From assembly GCA_963835135.1 (NCBI GenBank), contig CAWIEF010000002.1, forward strand, positions 1 through 64,000: DNA of 64,000 bases, written 5' to 3'. Each line of letters starts with the position of its first letter. Within the stretch, counting starts at the first letter, position 1. The translations under genes and the position numbers were made by a program. A model generated the notes under the pieces. It saw only the letters and a list, made by a program, of their open reading frames with translations, was not told the origin of the DNA and ran no database searches. Of this stretch, positions 1 through 8,953 are shown piece after piece. The DNA comes from JAVVHH01 sp963835135 (GTDB lineage: Bacteria; Pseudomonadota; Alphaproteobacteria; Acetobacterales; Acetobacteraceae).

Positions 1-75
<75 letters not shown>

Positions 76-180
76 GCGCCACGGCGGAAGCGGCGCTATA
101 GCAGCCTCGGCAATGCCTGCAAAGGGGCGAACCGTTCACCGATGCGCCACCGGCGCATGGCTGGCAGAGCGTCGGCCCGG

Positions 181-675
181 TTAGGCGGCCGCCACGATGA
201 TACGGTGGTATGCGCGGTCGAAATAGATGAGGCCATGAGCCTCGCCGCCCGATTGAAGGGCCTCGACCTCACAGAAGAATACCGTGTGGGTGCCCACTTC
301 GGTCGATTGCGCGATCCGGCAATCGAACGATACGACCGCACCCTGCAGGACCGGCGCGCCCGTCGCCAGCGTCGTCCAGGTCGCCGCGTTGAAGCGCTCC
401 TCTTGGCCAGCCCCCGTCATGCTCGCGAAGATCGGGGACAGATGCTCCTGGGATGCACTCAGCGTGTTGACGCAAAGAATGCCGTTCGCCTTGAAGGCGT
501 CGTTCGCATCGCTGTCACGGTTGACGCACAGCAGAAGCGTCGGTGGATCGTCGGTCACGCTGCAGACGGCCGAGGCGGTCAAGCCGCGCCGGCTTTTGCC
601 GTCCGTCGTCGTGATGATGTTGACCGCCGCACCCAAACGCGCCATCGCGGCGCGGTAACTCGCTTTGTCTACCAA
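181..675 (-). CDS. Flavin reductase family protein (FMN-binding split barrel)
   Basis: A 164-residue protein of the HpaC/RutF-type flavin reductase family. These enzymes use NAD(P)H to reduce free FMN or FAD for a partner monooxygenase. The sequence shows the family motif GLTASAVCSV at residues 31-40, the GTH segment at about 128-130 and the FDRxYH segment at 152-157, and its length is normal. The start is a TTG at 673-675; no ATG or GTG lies between it and the upstream region in this frame, so the start is uncertain by a few codons. No two-component monooxygenase lies nearby, so the partner and substrate cannot be named. It is transcribed in the same direction as the CsbD gene and shares no obvious operon with it. 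Confidence 0.85.
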   Translation of the reverse strand: MVDKASYRAAMARLGAAVNIITTTDGKSRRGLTASAVCSVTDDPPTLLLCVNRDSDANDAFKANGILCVNTLSASQEHLSPIFASMTGAGQEERFNAATWTTLATGAPVLQGAVVSFDCRIAQSTEVGTHTVFFCEVEALQSGGEAHGLIYFDRAYHRIIVAAA

Positions 676-737
676 AACCCTAGCCCCATTTCTGTCGGCA
701 GTATGGGGATGAGTGCGGGCTCCGGGTAGGGGCGAAG

Positions 738-762
738 GCGGACGTCCTGTCGGGACGCCCGC
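738..762 (-). terminator. Stem-loop downstream of the csbD gene
   Basis: A 10-bp stem with a 5-base loop lies just after the stop codon of the CsbD gene. Read as minus-strand RNA every position pairs, using one G-U wobble; read as plus-strand RNA the same position is an A-C mismatch. This fits a terminator for the minus-strand gene. There is no clear U-tract, so intrinsic termination is only probable. Confidence 0.4.
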
Positions 763-771
763 TGGGGTCTG

Positions 772-957
772 CTACTTGTCGAGAGCGTCTCGCGCCGCAT
801 CCTTGACGCCGCCGACCGTGCTCTTGGCCGAACCGGCGACCTTGTCCGCTTTGCCCTCGGCCTGAAGCTTCTCGTCGCCGGTCACTTTGCCGACGCCTTC
901 CTTGACGTTGCCCTTGACCTTGTCCCAGGCCCCTTCGACGCGGTTTTCGTCAACCAT
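772..957 (-). CDS. CsbD family stress-response protein
   Basis: A 61-residue, highly charged, Lys/Gly/Ala-rich protein starting MVDENRVEGAWDKVKGNVK, which is the standard CsbD-family opening (one residue after the Met, then repeats of KGxxKE type). The start ATG at 955-957 has a strong GGAGG ribosome binding site seven bases upstream. CsbD proteins are small cytosolic proteins induced by general stress or envelope stress; their molecular function is not established. The gene stands alone downstream of an MFS transporter on the same strand, and a stem-loop follows it. Confidence 0.9.
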   Translation of the reverse strand: MVDENRVEGAWDKVKGNVKEGVGKVTGDEKLQAEGKADKVAGSAKSTVGGVKDAARDALDK

Positions 958-1016
958 GAAGTCCTCCAGACGGCAGCCATGCCGTCTATTCAAAACGTCG
1001 ACCCCACGCGGCGGTT

Positions 1017-2459
1017 TCATGCCGCCGACAGGGGGGGCGCCACCGCCTCGAGCGAACGCTTTTCCGCATCCGTGCCCCACACATATGCCACCGCACCTGC
1101 CACCACCATCAGCGCACCCCCGAACAGGTAGCCGAGCAGAAGCTCTCCCCTCGAGCCGGTCTGAATCAGCGCCCCGAACACGCTCGGGCCGGCGACCCCG
1201 CCGACGCCGGTGCCGAACGCGTAGAACAGCGCGATGGCAATGGCGCGCACCTCGAGGGGAAACGTCTCGCCAACCGTGAGATAGGCCGACGACGCGGCGG
1301 CCGAGGCGAAGAAGAAGATGGCGCTCCAGGCGATCGTTTGTCCGGTCGCATCGAGCCAGCCCTCGGAGAAGGCCCAGCCGGACAGGGCGAGCAACACACC
1401 CGCGAGCGCATAGGTTGCCCCGATCATGACCCGGCGCCCGATGCTGTCGAACAGCCGCCCCAGGACAATCGGGCCAAGCAGGTTCCCGGCCGCGAACGGG
1501 AGGATATACCAGCCCACCGTCGTGCCCGACACGCCATAGAACTTGGTCAGCACGAGAGAGTACGTAAAGAAAACAGCATTGTAGCAGAACGCTTGGGAGG
1601 CCATCAGCACGATGCCGACCAAAGTACGTTTGCGGTAGGTGGTGACTAGGACGCGCAGGCTCGGCAGGAACCAATCGCCCTGATGCCGCCGCAGGCGCAG
1701 CGTCTCCGGTGGCACGGGCGGAAGCGGGGCGCCGGTCTCCTCCGCGATCCGCTGCTCGATCCCGTCGACGACGCGGTTGGCCTCCTCCGGATCCCCATGG
1801 GTCATCAGCCAGCGTGGGCTCTCGGGGATCCACTGCCGCAGGAAAAGCACGCTCAGCCCGATCAGCCCGCCCACGATGAACGCCGCACGCCAGCCATATT
1901 CGGGAGACACGATAGCCGGGTCGAGCACGACGAGGGCGCTGACGGCGCCGAGTGCCGCGCCGAACCAGAAGCTGCCGTTGATGCAAAGGTCGGTGAAACC
2001 CCGGCGGCGGGCGGGGATGAGCTCCTGGATGGTCGCATTGACGGCGGCATACTCGCCGCCGATGCCCGCCCCGGTGATGAAGCGGAACAGGGCGAACGCC
2101 CAGAAATTCCAGGCGAGCCCCGATGCGGCGGTTCCAACGAGGTAGACCAGCACGGTAATGCTGAACAGGCGCTTGCGGCCCCAGCGATCGGTGAGCCACC
2201 CGAAGCCGAGCGCGCCCACGACCGCGCCGGCCAGGTAGGCGGAGGCGGTGATACCGAACAAGGCGCTGTTCAGGCCGAGGCTCGGGCTCTCGGTGATCGC
2301 GCTGGCGAGCGATCCGACCAGCGTGACCTCGAGCCCATCCAGAATCCAGGTGATGCCGAGGGCGACGACGACCAGCCAGTGGAACCTCGCCCAGGGAAGC
2401 CTGTCCAAGCGGGCGGGGACATCGGTGGTGAAGATGTCGCTTCCGGTGCTGGCGTCCAT
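1017..2459 (-). CDS. MFS metabolite:H+ symporter
   Basis: A 480-residue major facilitator with about twelve hydrophobic segments. The loop 2-3 motif A is visible as GWLTDRWGRKR at residues 87-97, and the sugar-porter type PESPRW occurs at 212-217, at the entry to the central loop. The second half carries the repeated motif GRLFDSIGRR. These features place it in the metabolite:H+ symporter/sugar-porter-like part of MFS, in the inner membrane. The substrate cannot be read from sequence. It is divergent from the CDF gene, with about 100 bp between the starts. It is not clearly in an operon with csbD because its stop lies 60 bp before the csbD start. Confidence 0.85.
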   Translation of the reverse strand: MDASTGSDIFTTDVPARLDRLPWARFHWLVVVALGITWILDGLEVTLVGSLASAITESPSLGLNSALFGITASAYLAGAVVGALGFGWLTDRWGRKRLFSITVLVYLVGTAASGLAWNFWAFALFRFITGAGIGGEYAAVNATIQELIPARRRGFTDLCINGSFWFGAALGAVSALVVLDPAIVSPEYGWRAAFIVGGLIGLSVLFLRQWIPESPRWLMTHGDPEEANRVVDGIEQRIAEETGAPLPPVPPETLRLRRHQGDWFLPSLRVLVTTYRKRTLVGIVLMASQAFCYNAVFFTYSLVLTKFYGVSGTTVGWYILPFAAGNLLGPIVLGRLFDSIGRRVMIGATYALAGVLLALSGWAFSEGWLDATGQTIAWSAIFFFASAAASSAYLTVGETFPLEVRAIAIALFYAFGTGVGGVAGPSVFGALIQTGSRGELLLGYLFGGALMVVAGAVAYVWGTDAEKRSLEAVAPPLSAA

Positions 2460-2558
2460 CCAGGCGCAACGATCCCGTCGGGGTCGAGTTGCTTGCCGTC
2501 GTGCTCCGACGTTTACGACGCGCGTGCAGGCGCGCTACAGCCGACCCGGGAGCGTGCG

Positions 2559-3446
2559 GTGGATCGAGTAAAGCTTATCGCGCTGGCGTCGATCGGGGTT
2601 GGGACGGTCGTGCTCGGGTTGAAGACCGGGGCATGGTGGCTGACCGGCAGCTCGGCATTGTATTCCGACGCGCTCGAGAGCGTGGTGAATGTGGCCGCGA
2701 GTATCGTGGCGGCGGGTGCGCTGTTCTACGCCACGCGGCCGGCCGACAAGAATCATCCCTACGGACATGACAAGGCAGAGTTCTTCGCCGCTGTGCTGGT
2801 CGGCGTGCTCATCATCGTGGCGGCGCTGTCGATCTTCGAGAATGGGTGGGCCACGTGGCGCCAGCCTGAGCCGCTCCGGCTGCCCTGGATCGGCCTGCCG
2901 CTGAACCTGGTGGCGACAGCATTGAACGGAGCGTGGGCGATCGTGCTGGGGGAGGCGGGGCGGCGGAGCCGGTCGGCCGCGCTCAAGGCGGATTCGCGGC
3001 ATCTCTGGAGCGATGTCGCCACGTCCGGCGGCGTCCTCGCGGGTGTCGGCGTGGTGCTGGCGACCGGCATCTTCTGGCTCGACGGCGTGGTCGCGATCGC
3101 GGTCGGGCTGCACGTGCTGTGGTCCGGGTGGGGCGTGGTGCGCGAGAGCGTCGGCGGCCTGATGGATGAGGCGCCGAGCGAAGACATCATGGAGCGCACC
3201 CGCGAGCTGCTCAACCGCAGCGCCGAAGGTGCGATCGAGGCGCACGACCTACGGATGCGGCTGGCCGGGCGGATGACATACCTGGAGTTTCACCTTGTTG
3301 TCCCTGGCACGATGCAGGTGGCCGACGCGCATGTGATCTGCGACCGGGTCGAGGCGGCTTTGAAAGCGGAGACGCCGGGCCTGGTGGTGACGATCCACGT
3401 CGAACCCGAGGGGAAGGCCAAGCACAGCGGAGTTTTGGTTCTCTGA
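2559..3446 (+). CDS. Cation diffusion facilitator (CDF) metal transporter
   Basis: A 295-residue CDF protein that would export a divalent metal in exchange for protons. The N-terminal half has six hydrophobic segments. TM2 has the pattern LTGSxALYSDALESVVN (residues 28-44) and TM5 has the site HLWSD, matching the usual HxxxD metal ligands. The C-terminal cytoplasmic ferredoxin-like domain contains the HDLRMRLAG and YLEFHLVVPG segments. Aligned with YiiP, the TM2 ligand positions fall on Glu and Asn rather than two Asp, suggesting a subgroup with different metal preference (inference). I chose the GTG at 2559 because a GGGAG site precedes it at good spacing; the open frame continues further upstream. 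Its stop is one base from the next start, so it is translationally linked to the TonB-like gene. Confidence 0.88.
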   Translation: MDRVKLIALASIGVGTVVLGLKTGAWWLTGSSALYSDALESVVNVAASIVAAGALFYATRPADKNHPYGHDKAEFFAAVLVGVLIIVAALSIFENGWATWRQPEPLRLPWIGLPLNLVATALNGAWAIVLGEAGRRSRSAALKADSRHLWSDVATSGGVLAGVGVVLATGIFWLDGVVAIAVGLHVLWSGWGVVRESVGGLMDEAPSEDIMERTRELLNRSAEGAIEAHDLRMRLAGRMTYLEFHLVVPGTMQVADAHVICDRVEAALKAETPGLVVTIHVEPEGKAKHSGVLVL

Positions 3447-3447
3447 T

Positions 3448-4161
3448 GTGCTGATCGCGCGGCAAAGACTGCTGGCGCCGGGCCGCAGGGCCGGACGTGC
3501 TCGCGACACGGTCGCCATCGCGACCTCGGCCGCCCTGCATGCGGCGGCGCTCGGCATCCTGCTCCTGCCGCCTGGCCGCGCGCTACCACCGTCGCCGCCC
3601 CCGCTGGAGATTGAGCTCGTCCAGCAGCAGGCGGCGCGTCGCGGGGCGCCACCACCGCCCGCGGCTCCACCGGCAGAGGATCGGCTTCCGTCCCCCGCGG
3701 CGGCGCCGAGCCTCCCCTCGCCGCCACTCCCGCCGGCGCCGCAAGCAACAGCGCCCGCCCCGGCCGCCCCGCCCTCGGCTCCTGCGCCGCACCGCCGCAC
3801 GCAGGCTGCCGCTCCGGAGGTCAACCTGGGCAACTCTGCCGAGGACCTCGATCCGCTGAGCGTCACCGGCGACAACGTCGTCCCGCCCGGCCCCGACTCC
3901 CGATATCGCAACCTGCCGCCGCGATATCCCGCTGCCGCCGCGCGGGTCGGTGCGGAAGGGACGGTGCAGCTCGTGGCCCGGATCGCGCCGAATGGCTTGC
4001 CGCTGTCGGTCGGCGTGGTCGCGAGCAGCGGCAATGCCGACCTGGACCAGGAAGCCAGGCGGGCCGTGTCGCTGTGGCGGTTCCGTCCGGCGCGCGAGGG
4101 CGGCCGGGCGGTGCCGTTTGATTATGTCGTCAACATCCGCTTTGCCCTGGGCGATCGTTGA
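3448..4161 (+). CDS. TonB-family energy transducer
   Basis: A 237-residue TonB-like protein. It has one N-terminal membrane segment at about residues 22-40, a long proline/alanine-rich periplasmic linker at about 45-118, and a C-terminal TonB domain at about 150-236 (NLPPRYPAAAARVGAEGTV and the WRFRPA segment). Such proteins couple the inner-membrane proton motive force, through ExbB/ExbD, to outer-membrane receptors. No exbB/exbD or TonB-dependent receptor is in the window, so the partner is unknown. The GTG start lies one base after the CDF stop codon, implying coupled translation; this suggests a metal-related role, which is inference. Confidence 0.85.
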   Translation: MLIARQRLLAPGRRAGRARDTVAIATSAALHAAALGILLLPPGRALPPSPPPLEIELVQQQAARRGAPPPPAAPPAEDRLPSPAAAPSLPSPPLPPAPQATAPAPAAPPSAPAPHRRTQAAAPEVNLGNSAEDLDPLSVTGDNVVPPGPDSRYRNLPPRYPAAAARVGAEGTVQLVARIAPNGLPLSVGVVASSGNADLDQEARRAVSLWRFRPAREGGRAVPFDYVVNIRFALGDR

Positions 4162-4170
4162 GCTGCCTGC

Positions 4171-4536
4171 TCAGAAGAACAGCGATTTGGGCCAGCGCGC
4201 CGAGCGGTAGCGGAGCTGGTCGTCGGATGGAGGCGGTGTGTAGCCGAACTCCTGCTGCTGTTGCGGGACGAGATAGGGGTCGGCCCAGCAATTCACCACG
4301 CCGATCGTGCGGGTGCAGAAGGGTTGCCGTGGCGGCGTGTCGTCGCGCGGCGCGCAATACGTCTTGCCGCTGTCCAGCCGAACGACGGAGCAGTCCCGGC
4401 CGGTGATGGCGGACACGCCGATGTCGCCGAGCCCGCGCCCCAGCACCGTCACGCTCGCAATATCGGTTGCAACCAATCCTACGGCAGGCGCGCACCCGCC
4501 GAGTGCTGCCAGGACCAGAAGGAGCGCACATCGCAT
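4171..4536 (-). CDS. Small lipoprotein of unknown function
   Basis: A 121-residue protein with a short N-terminal hydrophobic segment ending in the lipobox LGGC, so Cys15 is the likely lipidated residue. The mature part has several further cysteines (in GRDCSVV, TYCAPRD, PFCTR, NCWAD) and a Pro/Gln-rich C-terminus, compatible with disulphides in the periplasm. I do not recognise a named family. It is convergent with the TonB-like gene, only 9 bp apart. Confidence 0.65.
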   Translation of the reverse strand: MRCALLLVLAALGGCAPAVGLVATDIASVTVLGRGLGDIGVSAITGRDCSVVRLDSGKTYCAPRDDTPPRQPFCTRTIGVVNCWADPYLVPQQQQEFGYTPPPSDDQLRYRSARWPKSLFF

Positions 4537-4631
4537 GGCCGTATGACACCACTAAGTTATGAAGGAGTGGTTACGGCCGTTTGCCCTCCACTAAGCGCGC
4601 CAGTATGGTCCGCCCGATTTCGGGGGGTGCC

Positions 4632-5321
4632 GTGCCGGATATTTTTGACGAGGTGAGCGAGGATCTGCGCGCCGAGCGGGCACGTCGCCTGCTGCAGCGC
4701 TACGGCGTCCTGCTGGTCATCGTCGTCGTTTTGGTCGTCGCCGCCGTGGCGGGATGGCAGGTCTGGCAGTCGCGCCAGCGCGCCGCCCGCGACGTCGTCG
4801 CCACCCAATTTTTGGCCGCCATGCAGCAGCAGGCTGCCGCCGCGACGAGCCCCGAGCGCGGCCAGGCGCTTGCCACCTTCGCCGGCATCTCGAAAGACGG
4901 GCCGGCCGGGTATCGCTCGCTCGCCCGGTTGCGCGAAGCCGCAGCCAAGGCAGGCGCGGGCGACCTTCCCGGCGCACTCGCGCTTTGGGATCAGGTTTCG
5001 GCCGACGAACAGGCCGACCGCAGCTTGCGCCGGGTCGCGGACATGATGTGGGTGCTGCACGAGGTCGATACCGGCGAGCCGGCCCTTGTCGAGGGACGCA
5101 TCCAGCCGCTGGCAGCACCCGGCGAGCCATGGCGTCCGCTCGCGCTGGAGGCGCGCGCCTGGCTCAAGCTGCGCACGGGCGACGCCGCAGGGGCCGAGGC
5201 CACGCTGCGCGAGATCATCGCGATTCCATCCGCGCCGCCCGGCGTCAGGGCCCGCGCCAATGGACTTTTGACCCGGTTGGGCGTCGCGCCCGGGCCGGCT
5301 GCCCAGGATCAGCAAGGATGA
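4632..5321 (+). CDS. YfgM-like membrane-anchored TPR protein
   Basis: A 229-residue inner-membrane protein of the YfgM/TPR_21 type. After the opening PDIFDEVSEDLRAERA there is one membrane segment at about residues 25-43, and then an alanine-rich periplasmic region with tetratricopeptide-like helices. YfgM works with periplasmic chaperones and the Sec translocon, and in many alphaproteobacteria it precedes bamB and der, exactly as here. I prefer the GTG at 4632, which follows a G-rich Shine-Dalgarno and gives the family's usual N-terminus; an in-frame ATG at 4605 and a further start at 4581 are possible. Its stop overlaps the bamB start (ATGA). Confidence 0.82.
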   Translation: MPDIFDEVSEDLRAERARRLLQRYGVLLVIVVVLVVAAVAGWQVWQSRQRAARDVVATQFLAAMQQQAAAATSPERGQALATFAGISKDGPAGYRSLARLREAAAKAGAGDLPGALALWDQVSADEQADRSLRRVADMMWVLHEVDTGEPALVEGRIQPLAAPGEPWRPLALEARAWLKLRTGDAAGAEATLREIIAIPSAPPGVRARANGLLTRLGVAPGPAAQDQQG

Positions 5322-6637
5322 CTCTTCGCCGACGCGCGGCCCTGCTCGGGCTGCCGCTTGCCGTTTCGGGATGCGGGCTGTTCGACAGCATCCTCGGTGA
5401 CAACAAGACCAAGCTGAGCGGCAAGCGCGAGGCGGTCCTCGGTTCCCGCGGCGGCCTCGAAGTCGATGCGGCCGAAGGCCGGACCGTCGCGGTCCCACCG
5501 CCGGTCGCGGTCGCCGCCTGGACCGAAAGCGGCGGCAACGCCACGCATACGCTGGGCAACATCGCCGTGACCGGGCTGCAGCCAGCCTGGACCGCCAGCG
5601 TCGGCTCCGGCGGCGGCTACCGCGCCAAGTTGACCGCGCAGCCGCTGATCGCCGGCGGCGCCGTCTACACGATGGACAGCGACGGACGGGTCTCCGCGTT
5701 CGATCTCGCCACCGGCAGCCGCCGCTGGCGCACCGACACCGAGGCCGACGACAGCCGCAGCAGCAACATCGGCGGCGGCATCGCCGTCCAAGGCGAGCGC
5801 ATCTACGGCACCACCGGCCGCGGCGACGCGCTGGCGCTCGAGGCTGGCACGGGCAAGGTCCTGTGGCGCAAGAACATCGGCGTGCCGGCGCGCTCCGGCC
5901 CAACGCTCGCCAACGAGCGGATGCACTTCACGACCATCGACGACCAGCTCCTGGCGCTCAGTCTCGCCAATGGCGAGCGCGCCTGGGGCTACACGGCCGC
6001 CTCGTCCAGCACGACCGTGCTGACCGAAGCGCCTCCGGCCATCAGCGACGGGTTGGTCGTCGCCGGGTTCGGCTCGGGCGAGTTGGTGTCCGTGCGCGCC
6101 GACAGCGGCGTGCTGGCCTGGAGCGACACGCTCGCCTCCTCGCGCGGTCGCAACAGCAGCGTCGACCTCTCGGCCATCCGCGGCCTTCCCGTCGTGGACC
6201 AAGGCCGTGTCTACGCGATCGGCGTGGGCGGCCTGATCCTCGCGCTCGACGTGCGGTCCGGCCGGCGCCTCTGGGAGCGCGAGGTCGGCGGCGGGCAGAC
6301 GCCGTGGCTCGCGGGCGATTGGCTGTACGTGCAGACGAGTGGCCAAGCGCTCGCGGCGATCAATGCCGGCGACGGCCGCGTGCGCTGGCTGCAGGACCTG
6401 CCGCGCTGGGACAACCCGGCCAAGGAGCGAGACCCGATCTTCTGGGCCGGGCCGCTCATGGTCAACGGCAAGCTGCTCCTGGCCGGCACCAGCCAGATCG
6501 GCGTCTCGATCAACCCGGTCGACGGCCGCATCATCGGCACCCAGACCCTGAGCGGCGCCGTGTCGGTCGCACCCGTGGCCGCGTCCGGCACCGTCCTCAT
6601 CCTCTCCGACGACGGCACGCTCCAGGCGTTCCGATGA
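5318..6637 (+). CDS. bamB: BamB, outer-membrane assembly lipoprotein
   Basis: A 439-residue lipoprotein with a signal peptide ending in the lipobox AVSGC (Cys19). It is followed by a PQQ-like eight-bladed beta-propeller: repeated blades with the pattern xxVYxxDxDGxVxAFDLATGxxxW and ending in SDDGTLQAF. BamB is the propeller subunit of the BAM complex that inserts beta-barrel proteins into the outer membrane, anchored at its periplasmic face. The ATG overlaps the preceding stop and its own stop overlaps the der start, so yfgM-like, bamB and der form one translationally coupled unit. Length and context are typical of the family. Confidence 0.92.
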   Translation: MTLRRRAALLGLPLAVSGCGLFDSILGDNKTKLSGKREAVLGSRGGLEVDAAEGRTVAVPPPVAVAAWTESGGNATHTLGNIAVTGLQPAWTASVGSGGGYRAKLTAQPLIAGGAVYTMDSDGRVSAFDLATGSRRWRTDTEADDSRSSNIGGGIAVQGERIYGTTGRGDALALEAGTGKVLWRKNIGVPARSGPTLANERMHFTTIDDQLLALSLANGERAWGYTAASSSTTVLTEAPPAISDGLVVAGFGSGELVSVRADSGVLAWSDTLASSRGRNSSVDLSAIRGLPVVDQGRVYAIGVGGLILALDVRSGRRLWEREVGGGQTPWLAGDWLYVQTSGQALAAINAGDGRVRWLQDLPRWDNPAKERDPIFWAGPLMVNGKLLLAGTSQIGVSINPVDGRIIGTQTLSGAVSVAPVAASGTVLILSDDGTLQAFR

Positions 6638-7998
6638 CCCGCGAGCAGGCGGAGCTGCCGGCCGGACACCTGCCCGTGGTGGTGATTGCCGGGCGGCCGA
6701 ACGTCGGCAAGTCGACGCTGTTCAACAAGTTGGCCGGACGGCGTTCGGCGATCGTGTCCGATACGCCGGGCGTCACGCGCGACCGCAAGGACGCCGAAGG
6801 CTTGCTGCGCGGCCGCCGGGTCCGGCTGGTCGATACGGCAGGGCTCGAGGAGTCCGCGCCGGAGACGATGGCGGGACGCATGCGCGCGTCGTCGGAGACG
6901 GCGGTCGCGGCGGCGGACCTCGTGGTGTTCGTGGTCGATGCGCGCGCCGGGCTGACGCCGGCCGACCGTCACTTTGCCGACTGGCTGCGGCGCCAGGGCC
7001 GGCCGATCCTGCTCGTCGCCAACAAAGCCGAGGGGCGGGCCGGGGCCTCGATGGCGCTCGAAGCCTACGCCCTCGGCCTTGGCGAACCGCTCGCGGTGTC
7101 GGCCGAGCACGGGGAGGGGCTCTCCGACCTAATGACCGAGATCGCCGACCGCCTGCCCGACCCGGCGGACGCCGGCGAGGCCGCCGACAAGCCGCTGAAA
7201 CTGGCGATCGTCGGGCGTCCGAACGCCGGCAAATCGACGCTGCTGAACCGTCTGTTGGGCGAGGAGCGGATGATCACCGGGCCCGAGCCGGGGCTCACGC
7301 GGGACGCGGTGGCCGTGCTGCTGCAGGACGCGGTCGGGCCGATTGAGATCGTCGATACGGCCGGGCTGCGCAAGAAGGCCCGCGTCGAGGAGACGCTCGA
7401 GAAGATGTCGGTCAGCGCCAGCATCGAAGCGCTCAAGATGGCCGAGGTGGTCGTGCTGACGGTCGATGCCGCGCTCGGCCTGCACGAGCAGGACTTGCAG
7501 ATCGCCCGGCTCATCGAGCGCGAGGGGCGCGCCTGCGTGCTGGCGTTGAACAAATGGGATGCGGTGCCCGATCGGAGCGCGGCCAAGAAGGCGATCACCG
7601 ATCGGCTGGAGACCAGCTTGGCGCAGATGAAGGGCATTCCCGTCGTCCAAATCTCGGCGCTGACCGGGGCCGGGCTCGACCGCCTGATGCCAGCGGTGCG
7701 GGCCGTCTACGAGACGTGGAACAAGCGCGTCGGCACCGGCGAGTTGAACCGCTGGTTCGAGACGGCGCTCGAGCGGCACGCCCCGCCGCTCGTCGAGGGA
7801 CGGCGGCTGAAGCTGCGCTACATGACGCAGGCCAAAGCCCGGCCCCCGACTTTCATCATGTTCGGCACTCGCGCCGAGCAGACGCCCGAGGATTACCAGC
7901 GCTACCTCGTCAACGGCTTGCGCGAGCGCTTCGACATGCCCGGCGTGCCGATCCGGCTGCAGCAGCGAGGCACGAAGAATCCATACGCCGACGAGTAA
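6634..7998 (+). CDS. der: GTPase Der (EngA), 50S ribosome assembly
   Basis: A 454-residue protein with two tandem GTPase domains and a C-terminal KH-like domain. Domain 1 has the P-loop GRPNVGKST (residues 20-28), DTAGL and a NKAE variant of NKxD; domain 2 has GRPNAGKST near residue 194, DTAGL and NKWD. The C-terminal region ends in the conserved IRLQQRGTKNPYA type segment. Der is an essential GTPase of large-subunit maturation. The ATG start overlaps the bamB stop by ATGA. Confidence 0.97.
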   Translation: MTREQAELPAGHLPVVVIAGRPNVGKSTLFNKLAGRRSAIVSDTPGVTRDRKDAEGLLRGRRVRLVDTAGLEESAPETMAGRMRASSETAVAAADLVVFVVDARAGLTPADRHFADWLRRQGRPILLVANKAEGRAGASMALEAYALGLGEPLAVSAEHGEGLSDLMTEIADRLPDPADAGEAADKPLKLAIVGRPNAGKSTLLNRLLGEERMITGPEPGLTRDAVAVLLQDAVGPIEIVDTAGLRKKARVEETLEKMSVSASIEALKMAEVVVLTVDAALGLHEQDLQIARLIEREGRACVLALNKWDAVPDRSAAKKAITDRLETSLAQMKGIPVVQISALTGAGLDRLMPAVRAVYETWNKRVGTGELNRWFETALERHAPPLVEGRRLKLRYMTQAKARPPTFIMFGTRAEQTPEDYQRYLVNGLRERFDMPGVPIRLQQRGTKNPYADE

Positions 7999-8039
7999 AC
8001 CGGGCGTGCGCTTCCGGCGTTGCGCGTCTGGAGGCCATC

Positions 8040-8540
8040 ATGTCCAAGACTGCCGAGAAAACCGACCCCAAGCTCTGGGAGAAGGTCAAAGAAAAGGTCG
8101 AAGCCGGCGACAAGGGTGGCAAGCCCGGTCAATGGTCCGCCCGCAAAGCCCAACTGGCCGTCCACGACTACAAGGAGGAGGGCGGCGGCTACAAGGGCGA
8201 GAAGACGGCCGACAACCACCTCGCGCAATGGACTAAGGAAGACTGGGGCACCAAGTCCGGCCAGAAGAGCGAGGACACCGGCGAGCGCTACCTGCCGAAG
8301 AAGGCGCGCGAGACGATGAGCGACGCCGACTACAAGAAGTCCACCGCTCGGAAGCGTGCGGACACCGCCAAGGGCAAGCAGTTCTCCAAGCAACCCGAAG
8401 GAGCGGCGAAGACGACCCGGAACGCTCGCCTGGAAGAGCTGCCCGTCGCCGAACTGCGCAAGAAAGCCGCTTCGGCCCACATCGAGGGCCGCTCAAAGAT
8501 GAAGAAGGCAGACCTTCTCGCAGCGCTCGAGAAGGCATGA
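8040..8540 (+). CDS. DUF5872 protein with C-terminal Rho-N/SAP-like segment
   Basis: A 166-residue, very lysine-rich protein. The first ~110 residues match the DUF5872 pattern (WSARKAQLAVHDYKEEGGGY, then WTKEDWGTKSGQKS and RYLPKKARE). The last ~40 residues (LPVAELRKKAASAHIEGRSKMKK) resemble a Rho-N/SAP-type helix-extended-loop-helix often used for nucleic-acid binding. The function of DUF5872 is not established; DNA association is inference from charge and the C-terminal segment. A strong GGAGG lies before the ATG. Its stop overlaps the next start, coupling it to the DUF3140 gene. Confidence 0.85.
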   Translation: MSKTAEKTDPKLWEKVKEKVEAGDKGGKPGQWSARKAQLAVHDYKEEGGGYKGEKTADNHLAQWTKEDWGTKSGQKSEDTGERYLPKKARETMSDADYKKSTARKRADTAKGKQFSKQPEGAAKTTRNARLEELPVAELRKKAASAHIEGRSKMKKADLLAALEKA

Positions 8541-8893
8541 CCGACCACGACCCCCAAGAGACCGCGAGGGAGTTCCACGACGCGGTCAACATGACCCCGT
8601 CAGACTTGAGGAAATGGCTGGTTTCCGAAGACAGCCGCTCCGTCGGGATGACCGCGGGCGGCGAAAAGGTAACCTCACCCGGTGACGGCGAAGCGGTCGG
8701 CCATCACATGGGCGAGCGCATCGTCGCCATCAAAACCACCAAGCACGCCGACCTGACCGAGGCCGACTACGCCGACATGCGCAAGGTCACCGGCTACATC
8801 CACCGTCACATGGCCCAACGGCCCGGCGGCGACGTCTCCGACACGCGCTGGCGCAAATCCTTGATGAACTGGGGCCACGACCCGCTGAAGTAG
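8537..8893 (+). CDS. DUF3140 family protein
   Basis: A 118-residue protein with the DUF3140 signature: NMTPSDLRKWL near residue 20, SRSVGMT, GEAVGHHMGERIV and the C-terminal MRKVTGYIHRHMAQRP followed by TRWRKSLMNWGHDP. The family has no established function. The ATG overlaps the stop of the DUF5872 gene (ATGA), so the two are made together and probably act in the same, unknown process. The upstream partner suggests a link with DNA, but nothing in this sequence proves it. Confidence 0.88.
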   Translation: MTDHDPQETAREFHDAVNMTPSDLRKWLVSEDSRSVGMTAGGEKVTSPGDGEAVGHHMGERIVAIKTTKHADLTEADYADMRKVTGYIHRHMAQRPGGDVSDTRWRKSLMNWGHDPLK

Positions 8894-8953
8894 CTTGCAA
8901 ATCTCGAACTGCTGTCGCAAGCGTCGCGCCAACGACTTTGGGGAGACGGCAGC

